Assembly (NCBI GenBank): GCA_947062675.1
Contig: CAMSQM010000013.1
Location: 1-64,000, forward strand
Direction: 5' to 3'
Source: an uncultured Roseburia sp.
GTDB taxonomy: Bacteria > Bacillota > Clostridia > Lachnospirales > Lachnospiraceae
Length of the DNA stretch: 64,000 nucleotides
A program made the position numbers and the translations under genes. Of this stretch, positions 25,447-31,070 are shown in pieces. Position 1 is the first letter of the stretch. Every line of letters starts with the position of its first letter. The notes beneath the pieces are model-generated. The model was not told where the DNA came from. It saw nothing but the letters and a program-made list of their open reading frames with translations, and ran no database searches.

Positions 25447-25478
25447 GTTAACGCGACGGGACGTTTACACGATGGGAC
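25447..25478. repeat. Tandem 16-bp repeat upstream of the pentose operon
   Basis: GTTAACGCGACGGGAC and GTTTACACGATGGGAC (plus strand) abut and match at 13 of 16 bases. They sit about 20 bases before the kinase start, where a repressor such as AraR or a LacI/DeoR-type regulator could act. No known operator consensus is matched. Confidence 0.6.
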
Positions 25479-25679
25479 AACGCAGATCCCGGATTTGTGT
25501 CTGCCATCAGGACCGTCACATGATTATCCCGCTCCGCTGTTACTCTTTTTTCAGATTTTTTTAATTTTCCCGTTTTTTCCGTCCGCTTTCAGGATATACT
25601 GATACAGTCATTTATACAAGCTGTTTTTTTGCATAACTATTTTAATGAATGGCAATACTGTTTTTAAAGGAGGGTAATA

Positions 25680-25703
25680 CTGTGAAAAATAAAATTTTCA
25701 CAG
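25680..25703. promoter_or_regulatory. Hairpin overlapping the leader-ORF start
   Basis: CTGTGAAAA-ATAAAA-TTTTCACAG is a 9-bp stem with a 6-base loop. The GTG start codon of the small leader ORF (25682) is inside its left arm, so folding could hide that start. The ribosome site AAAGGAGGG lies just upstream. Confidence 0.5.
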
Positions 25704-25777
25704 GAAAATTTGTGCTTGCACCCGGATTCACGGGCGCATCAGGAATGGAGGGGTACTATGAATACAAGCTGGCTTGA
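25682..25777 (+). CDS. Putative 31-aa leader peptide overlapping the DUF378 gene
   Basis: Not in the ORF track because of its length. The GTG start follows a strong ribosome site, AAAGGAGGG. The product is MKNKIFTGKFVLAPGFTGAS then GMEGYYEYKLA, with a hydrophobic/Gly middle. It ends at a TGA 20 bases inside the DUF378 coding region, in a different frame. Ribosomes finishing it would pass the DUF378 start, so a translational coupling role is likely. A chance ORF is possible, but the ribosome site is stronger than that of DUF378 itself. Confidence 0.5.
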   Translation: MKNKIFTGKFVLAPGFTGASGMEGYYEYKLA

Positions 25778-25970
25778 TTACACACTGCTTGCACTGGTGA
25801 TTATCGGTGCGGTAAACTGGGGATTAATCGGATTTTTCAGATTTGATCTTGTGGCATTCATCTTCGGAGATATGTCATGGCTCTCAAGAATCGTATATGC
25901 CGTCGTCGGAATCGGCGGACTGTACCTGATCAGTATGTTTGGCAGAATCCGCTCAATCGATCAGGCATAA
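25758..25970 (+). CDS. DUF378 family small membrane protein
   Basis: A 70-aa protein with two hydrophobic segments, LDYTLLALVIIGAVNWGLIGFF (about 6-27) and IVYAVVGIGGLYLISMFG (about 43-60), and the family motif GAVNWGLIGFFRFDLVAFIFGD. DUF378 proteins are widespread and of unknown function. The track start at 25710 is upstream; ATG 25758 follows GAATGGAGGGGTACT and is the right N-terminus. The terminator downstream is used by the convergent gene on the minus strand. Confidence 0.88.
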   Translation: MNTSWLDYTLLALVIIGAVNWGLIGFFRFDLVAFIFGDMSWLSRIVYAVVGIGGLYLISMFGRIRSIDQA

Positions 25971-25984
25971 AGCGCACAAAAAAT

Positions 25985-26033
25985 CCCCGCACTGCCGGAA
26001 ATGAACTTTCACAAAAGCCGGCAGTACCGGGGA
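25985..26033 (-). terminator. Terminator after the small P-loop gene
   Basis: Minus strand CCCCGGTACTGCCGG pairs with CCGGCAGTGCGGGG around an 18-base loop (one mismatch) and is followed by ATTTTTT. It ends the gene at 26063. Confidence 0.75.
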
Positions 26034-26062
26034 AACTGCTGACAGGCCGCGGCCCGGTCTGT

Positions 26063-26485
26063 TTATAAGGAAATGACGATTTTTGCCCTGGCGCTCTCCG
26101 GAAGATCCTTCTCATTGCGGGAAACGCTTAAGACAAATTTAACATTGTACTTCTCGCTGATAACATCCAGCTTGCTGATGGCACCGCAGATCTCTTCATC
26201 CGTATCGATCTGGGCGATGGTGAGGAAACTGTCCAGGTACATCTCTTCGAGATCATTGTCCTGTGATACGATGCCGCAGATAAAACCGAGAAACTGGTCG
26301 CAGTCGTCGAGCGGATAATCCGTGACATTGATCAGCCTTACCCTGTTGTTTAATTCATACATATGCTTCTGACTCTTGTCAAGATACACAAGATTCCCTG
26401 ACGCGGATGCAACGGATGCATTCACTCTGCTTAACAGCTCTTTTGTCTTGCCTTTTCCTTTTTCACCTGAAATTATCTCTATCAT
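26063..26485 (-). CDS. Small P-loop NTPase of unknown function
   Basis: The protein is 140 aa. MIEIISGEKGKGKTKELLSRV carries a Walker A motif (GEKGKGKT), and DLEEMYLDSFLTIAQID and EKYNVKFVLSVSRNEKD follow. No clear Walker B is present. Automatic annotation often labels such proteins 'twitching motility protein PilT', which I consider unsupported. The second ATG (26485), 8 bases from AGGAGG, is preferred over 26491. It has a consensus promoter at 26565-26593 and four 21-bp repeats just upstream, so it is likely regulated. A single-gene unit. Confidence 0.75.
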   Translation of the reverse strand: MIEIISGEKGKGKTKELLSRVNASVASASGNLVYLDKSQKHMYELNNRVRLINVTDYPLDDCDQFLGFICGIVSQDNDLEEMYLDSFLTIAQIDTDEEICGAISKLDVISEKYNVKFVLSVSRNEKDLPESARAKIVISL

Positions 26486-26564
26486 GGCCATTTCCTCCTG
26501 GTATTCCTGCTTTTATCGGTATTTTCTGGAAAAATGAATAAAAACAGTTAATATTTATAAAATG

Positions 26565-26593
26565 ATTATAGTATATATGCACAGAAAACTCAA
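26565..26593 (-). promoter_or_regulatory. Sigma-A promoter of the P-loop gene
   Basis: Minus strand TTGAGT, 17 bases, TATAAT. The -35 box overlaps the last base or two of the repeat array at 26592. Confidence 0.75.
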
Positions 26594-26674
26594 TAGTTTT
26601 CTGTCTAAATACAATTGTTTTCTGCATAAATACAGGCGTCTTCCTCAAAAACACAGCCGCTTTCCGCGAAATAC
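26592..26674. repeat. Four imperfect 21-bp direct repeats upstream of a promoter
   Basis: Units: AATAGTTTTCTGTCTAAATAC, AATTGTTTTCTGCATAAATAC, AGGCGTCTTCCTCAAAAACAC and AGCCGCTTTCCGCGAAATAC (20 bases). Each ends in A/C-rich TAC or AC and has TTTCTG/TTCC in the middle. The array abuts the -35 box of the downstream promoter. The ORF-track peptide over this region is just the repeat read through; it has no ribosome site. Confidence 0.65.
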
Positions 26675-26711
26675 AGCCGCCTCCTGATAACAGGATCATC
26701 TGCCGGCAGTG

Positions 26712-27719
26712 TCATCCACCCGCTTTTTCCAGCATTTCGTTCATCAGCAGGTACAGGTTGGCGCGGACGTCTGCTTTCAGAACGATGGAGATCAGCTCTT
26801 CCCCGGAAGCTTTCCTGGAGTAGAGAGCCAGGCAGTAGCCGGCATCGTTGGTTGTTCCGGTCTTGCCTCCTATGATCTCGATTCCGTCCGGCGCTTCCGC
26901 CTGACCGTTTATGTAAAGATTGGTATTTTCCCAGGTTTTCTGCACTGCCGCTCCCGCCGCGTCCCGATAGCTGGCGGTATAGGCATCCATATGGATCGCA
27001 TCGACAAAAGTCTCATATTTCACTGCCGCGGCAAGCATAAGATACAGATCGTATACCGAGGTATAATGTTCCGGATCCGGCAGTCCGTTCGGATTGACGA
27101 AATGCGACTGCGTGGCGCCCAGCATTGCCGCCTCCCGGTTCATCAGTTCTGCAAATGCCTCCACGCTGCCGGAGATATGTTCCGCAATCACAATGGCAGC
27201 GTCATTGCCGCTGCGCAGCAGCATACCGTAAAACAAATCCCTGATTCTTAATACATCTCCCTCTTTCAGCCCGCACACAGAAGAATCCGCGGCCTGATCG
27301 GCCGCATTTCTGCTGACCGTTGTGGTGACGTCGAGATCCTCACAGTATTTCAGGGTCAGATAAGCTGTCAGAATCTTGGTGGTGCTGGCAGGATAAAGCT
27401 TTTTATAGATATTTTTTGCATATACAACGGAACGGCTGTTTAGATCAAACACTCCCGCCCCTTCCGCCACCTGCGCGTCAGTCTGTTCCGTGTTGATATC
27501 CGCAGCGTCAGCGACGCACAGCTGCTCCGCAAAATAAGGATGAACTGTGGTAGTCTCCGTCGCTGCGATGCCGGCGCTTCTGGTTGTGCGGTAAATATCA
27601 TACGGCTGCTCCAGGGAACCCGCATCCTTCCCGCACCCTGCCGCCGTCATACCGGTCAGAAGACACAGCGCACAGAAAAACCGCCACCTGCCGGGCGCCC
27701 TGACTCTTCTTTTTTTCAT
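26712..27719 (-). CDS. D-alanyl-D-alanine carboxypeptidase lipoprotein (peptidase S11)
   Basis: Trims pentapeptide side chains of peptidoglycan on the outer face. The lipobox TAAGC (about 20-24) with a KKRR-type N-terminus marks a lipoprotein. The catalytic SxxK is PASTTK (about 109-114), SGN is RSGND (about 168), and KTG is GGKTGTT. About 335 aa. The start at 27719 follows the mgsA stop by 11 bases; the longer GTG form at 27746 has a better ribosome site but adds no signal feature, so the start is uncertain. It is last in the elongation/division cluster. Confidence 0.9.
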   Translation of the reverse strand: MKKRRVRAPGRWRFFCALCLLTGMTAAGCGKDAGSLEQPYDIYRTTRSAGIAATETTTVHPYFAEQLCVADAADINTEQTDAQVAEGAGVFDLNSRSVVYAKNIYKKLYPASTTKILTAYLTLKYCEDLDVTTTVSRNAADQAADSSVCGLKEGDVLRIRDLFYGMLLRSGNDAAIVIAEHISGSVEAFAELMNREAAMLGATQSHFVNPNGLPDPEHYTSVYDLYLMLAAAVKYETFVDAIHMDAYTASYRDAAGAAVQKTWENTNLYINGQAEAPDGIEIIGGKTGTTNDAGYCLALYSRKASGEELISIVLKADVRANLYLLMNEMLEKAGG

Positions 27720-27729
27720 GTATTTCAAA

Positions 27730-28125
27730 TTATTTGTACATCTCACGCCACTCCAGATCTCCCCTGTCCAGTGATTTTATCAGAAGTTCCGCCGTCGCGA
27801 GATTCGTCGCCAGCGGGATATTGTGTGTGTCGCAGATCCTCACGACATTATTGACATCCGGCTCGTGTGATTTCGGAGTCAGCGGATCTCTCAAAAAAAT
27901 GACCAGATCAATCTCATTGTGCTCGATCTGGGCGCCAAGCTGCTGCGCCCCTCCAAGATGCCCCGCAAGATATTTATGAATATTTAAATTCGCGACCTCC
28001 TCGATCAGTCTGCCCGTGGTACCCGTCGCAAAAAGATCATTTTTGCTTAAAATTCCTCTGTAGGCGATACAGAAATTCTGCATCAGTTTCTTTTTGGAAT
28101 CATGTGCTATCAGTCCGATATTCAT
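27730..28125 (-). CDS. mgsA: Methylglyoxal synthase
   Basis: Converts dihydroxyacetone phosphate to methylglyoxal, relieving phosphate-sugar stress. MNIGLIAHDSKKKLM, ATGTTGRL, GGAQQLGAQI and DLVIFLRDPLTPKSHEPD (catalytic Asp region) are all conserved. 131 aa. Located between rodA and dac, as in many clostridia. The coding region lies 21 bases after the rodA stop. Confidence 0.97.
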   Translation of the reverse strand: MNIGLIAHDSKKKLMQNFCIAYRGILSKNDLFATGTTGRLIEEVANLNIHKYLAGHLGGAQQLGAQIEHNEIDLVIFLRDPLTPKSHEPDVNNVVRICDTHNIPLATNLATAELLIKSLDRGDLEWREMYK

Positions 28126-28146
28126 GCTGTAAAACCCCCCTATAGT

Positions 28147-29250
28147 TTAATATTTTTTAGGCTGCAGGCCCACATTCAACACAAACCCGATACCTATATA
28201 TAAAGACCATAATGATGTAAGACCGTAACTGACAAACGGCAGCGTGACGCCGGTGCTGGGCAGCAGCCCGCTTGCCACACCAATGTTGACAACGCTCTGA
28301 AAACCGATCAGCGCTGCCATCCCGCAGGCGATCAGACGCCCTGCCATGTCTTTTGCCTTCCTGGCAATAAATATACACTCTGTTGTAATGAAAAGCAAGA
28401 GAATTATAATGACAGCTGTCCCGATAAAACCAAGCTCTTCCCCCGCCACAGCAAAGATAAAATCGTTCTGTGGCTCTAAAATAAAATTCCCGTTTTTCAC
28501 GGACGTGGAGTCCGTATTATTGAGACCCTTCCCCCATAGCTGGCCGGAGCCGATCGCCATAATTGAATTCTGCTGCTGATAGGCAATATCCGGGTAGTCG
28601 TCCGGATAGAGCCATGCCATAATCCTCCCGATCTGATACGGACGGATAAACGGCACTTTATCCTGAATAATCAGGGTCATCAGAATCAGAAAAGAAGGCA
28701 CACAGACCGCCAGCACGCCAACCACAACTTTATAATTTAAACCGGCCACAAACAGCAGCGACGCAAACACCAGCGCGGTGATAATCGTCATCGAGAGATT
28801 TGGCTGAATCACAATCAGCGCCAGCGGTATCCCGACAAGCACAAACGCGCCGGAAAGCACGCCCGCCGTGTTGACTTTTTCCTCATACTTCATAAAATAC
28901 CAGGCAAAAAACAGGATCATCAGAATCTTTACCAGCTCGGACGGCTGGAACCGGAATCCGCCGATCTCAAACCAGCGCTGCGCCCCTTTCGCATTATCGC
29001 CGGCAAACCGGACCAGAATCAGCATGGCATTCGAGAACAGATAGATCAGCCATGAAAATTTCAGGACAAAACTATAATCAATCACGGAAATAATCATCAT
29101 AATGATAAAACCGGAAACCACGCCGATAATCTGTTTTTTCTGGTCGCCGGGGCTGGCGCTGCCGACCAGCAGCACCCCGATAACGCTCAGCGCCACGACG
29201 TATATTATCAGTATCAGTTTGAAGTTCTTTAGTTTGTACTGCTTCAGCAT
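28147..29250 (-). CDS. rodA: RodA/FtsW/SpoVE-family peptidoglycan glycosyltransferase
   Basis: SEDS-family membrane polymerase making glycan strands for elongation, with PBP2. At 367 aa it has about 10 hydrophobic helices. It keeps GGFRFQPSELVKI and EPQNDFIFAVAGEELGFIG (holding the catalytic-type Asp). However, the usual QPDLGT sequence is QPNLSMT, where the Asp is replaced by Asn. Position next to PBP2 and MreBCD supports RodA rather than FtsW or SpoVE. It is translated from minE's end by a short gap of 19 bases. Confidence 0.93.
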   Translation of the reverse strand: MLKQYKLKNFKLILIIYVVALSVIGVLLVGSASPGDQKKQIIGVVSGFIIMMIISVIDYSFVLKFSWLIYLFSNAMLILVRFAGDNAKGAQRWFEIGGFRFQPSELVKILMILFFAWYFMKYEEKVNTAGVLSGAFVLVGIPLALIVIQPNLSMTIITALVFASLLFVAGLNYKVVVGVLAVCVPSFLILMTLIIQDKVPFIRPYQIGRIMAWLYPDDYPDIAYQQQNSIMAIGSGQLWGKGLNNTDSTSVKNGNFILEPQNDFIFAVAGEELGFIGTAVIIILLLFITTECIFIARKAKDMAGRLIACGMAALIGFQSVVNIGVASGLLPSTGVTLPFVSYGLTSLWSLYIGIGFVLNVGLQPKKY

Positions 29251-29269
29251 ATAATTCCAACCTCATCCT

Positions 29270-29512
29270 TTACGCTCTTTTCCTGTAATCCTTCAGCGTG
29301 ATCCGGACCTCCACATTTTCCGGTTCGATATCAACATATTTCGTGATCACGGACCCGATCTCCTGCCTTATGCTCTCCAGCGTCCCGTCATCCAGCTTCT
29401 GTTTTTCCGCGTCTATCATGAGCTTTAAACGCTCCTTTGCGATACTGCCCGAAGCCGCAGCCCCCGGCGCGCCAGTCTGGCTGTTTTTCTGTCTCCTGCT
29501 CCTGTGACACAT
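29270..29512 (-). CDS. minE: Cell division topological specificity factor MinE
   Basis: 80 aa. SIAKERLKLMIDAEKQ fits the MinD-interacting/anti-MinCD helix, and GSVITKYVDIEPENVEVRITLKD the topological domain. The first 20 or so residues are Arg/Ala-rich and lack a clear membrane-targeting sequence, so the start may be slightly downstream of this ATG. MinD ends 1 base upstream. MinE drives MinD ATPase off the membrane to place the division site at midcell. Confidence 0.92.
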   Translation of the reverse strand: MCHRSRRQKNSQTGAPGAAASGSIAKERLKLMIDAEKQKLDDGTLESIRQEIGSVITKYVDIEPENVEVRITLKDYRKRA

Positions 29513-29513
29513 A

Positions 29514-30314
29514 TCACACCAGCTTTCCGGCGGTATTCCGGAAGAAAATCTTCGCGAAAATACTTCTGCGCCTTATGTAATCAGGAATCGGTATTTCCTC
29601 CCCCGCAAGCCTCCCGGCAATGTTCTGGTAACACGCCTCGGAAATTGTGTGTTTTCCCATTACCGGCTCCCCATGGTTCTGGGAAATAATGATATTCTCA
29701 TCCTCCAGAATCACGCCGAGCAGCTTCGCGTCGAGCAGCTCGCAGATATCCGGAATATCCAGCATATCACCGTCCTTTACCATCTGCCTCCGGAAGCTGT
29801 TTACAATCAGGGACACCTCCTTTTTCTTCTTTTTTAAGAGCTGCAGCACACAGTCTGCATCGTGAATCGCCGCCACCTGCGGGGTCGTGATTACCACAAC
29901 GCGGTCCGCACCCGAGACGGCAAGCTGAAAACCGGTATCAATCCCGGCCGGACTGTCGATCAGCACAAAATCAAACTCCCTGCGCAGATCATTTAACAGA
30001 CGGTTCATCTGCTCCTCCTTCAGGGAAGGAACCGCATCCTTCGAGCACGAGGAGGGAATGATCCACAGATTCTGATAACGCCTGTCGCGTATCAGCGCCT
30101 GTTTCATCCGGCACTTTCCGGTGAGCACATCCACCAGATTGTACAGAATCCTGTTTTCCAGTCCCATTACAACGTCAAGATTTCTCAGGCCGATATCGGT
30201 ATCCACCAGTACCACCTTTTTATCCAACAGTGAAAGCCCTGCGCCGACGTTAGCCGTTGTCGTTGTCTTACCAACGCCGCCTTTTCCCGATGTAAAAGTG
30301 ATTACTTCACCCAT
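29514..30314 (-). CDS. minD: Septum-site determining ATPase MinD
   Basis: ParA/MinD ATPase recruiting MinC to the membrane. The deviant Walker A is GKGGVGKTTTTAN (about 10-20), the switch region is VDTDIGLRNLDVVMG, and VLIDSPAGID is Walker B-like. The C-terminus RRSIFAKIFFRNTAG is an amphipathic membrane-targeting helix. At 266 aa it is the usual size. MinC lies 18 bases upstream and MinE directly downstream. Confidence 0.97.
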   Translation of the reverse strand: MGEVITFTSGKGGVGKTTTTANVGAGLSLLDKKVVLVDTDIGLRNLDVVMGLENRILYNLVDVLTGKCRMKQALIRDRRYQNLWIIPSSCSKDAVPSLKEEQMNRLLNDLRREFDFVLIDSPAGIDTGFQLAVSGADRVVVITTPQVAAIHDADCVLQLLKKKKKEVSLIVNSFRRQMVKDGDMLDIPDICELLDAKLLGVILEDENIIISQNHGEPVMGKHTISEACYQNIAGRLAGEEIPIPDYIRRRSIFAKIFFRNTAGKLV

Positions 30315-30332
30315 GTTTCGGAAGCCTCCTGT

Positions 30333-31046
30333 TTATATAATATTGTAAAGCCCCTCCTTAAGCGGCTTTACCGTGATAAAACCTCCCCCGGAGACTGCAA
30401 GCCTGGCCAGGGGGGCCTTATTCCTTTTTGAAAAGAGCCCGCCGCGCTCTTTTTTCAGCGGCTCTCCGTAGATCCCGCCGATATTGTATTTCTCCGGGGC
30501 AAAGCAGAGCGCCGCGATAAAGGCCCCCTCCCTGCCGTCGATGCCCGCATATGCGCTGCCGGACAGTGTGCCGAGCACAATAATATCAGCCGCGGAAACG
30601 ACGCTGGCTCCCTTTGGCACATCCCCGATAATGATAATACTCTCATCTGTCTCCAGCCGCTCCCCGCTCTTTAAGTTCCCGTGATAGAAAGAACCGCTCT
30701 GCTTTCTGCCCGCGGCAGCTTTTGCGTGCTCGTCCATTTTCCGCCGGAGAGCCGCGTCGCGCAGCTCGTCATTTTCTATAATACACAGAATCCGCACCGT
30801 GGTCTCCGACATAATACAGTCCACAATCTGATACTTTTCCGCGTCGCTCAGTTCCCTTCCCTCAAACGAAACGGCAAATTCCGCATTTGAAAAGAATTTT
30901 TCAGACGCCCGGAATTTATTTAAAATTTCCCCGAGCAGAACCGGAAACTCCAGTTCCGGGTTTAAAACGAGCGTAATCCCGTTTTTACTGCTCTTGATGA
31001 TCACTGCCTGGCCCATCTCATAAACCATACCCTTTCGTAATTTCAT
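30333..31046 (-). CDS. minC: Septum-site determining protein MinC
   Basis: Inhibits FtsZ. Residues 1-110 form a divergent N-domain (GQAVIIKSSKNGITLVLN at the start). The C-terminal beta-helix contains IIIIGDVPKGASVVSAADIIVLGTLSGSAYAG, the clear MinC-C signature binding MinD and FtsZ tails. The start is unsure: ATGs at codons 1, 7 and 11 all have weak ribosome sites. 237 aa from the first. Confidence 0.92.
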   Translation of the reverse strand: MKLRKGMVYEMGQAVIIKSSKNGITLVLNPELEFPVLLGEILNKFRASEKFFSNAEFAVSFEGRELSDAEKYQIVDCIMSETTVRILCIIENDELRDAALRRKMDEHAKAAAGRKQSGSFYHGNLKSGERLETDESIIIIGDVPKGASVVSAADIIVLGTLSGSAYAGIDGREGAFIAALCFAPEKYNIGGIYGEPLKKERGGLFSKRNKAPLARLAVSGGGFITVKPLKEGLYNII

Positions 31047-31070
31047 CTGACCCGAAAAACATGCAGACGT

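Noticed and set aside
25680-25703. Possible Rex operator before the DUF378 gene
   Set aside because: The TGTGAA and TTCACA halves are 10 bases apart here, versus 4 in the Rex consensus, so the spacing is wrong. It is better read as a hairpin over the leader-ORF start.
26463-26699. 78-aa minus-strand ORF with repeated VFLRKT/VFMQKT/VFRQKT motif
   Set aside because: It is the 21-bp repeat array read through in one frame, covers the promoter of the P-loop gene, overlaps its coding start and has no good ribosome site.
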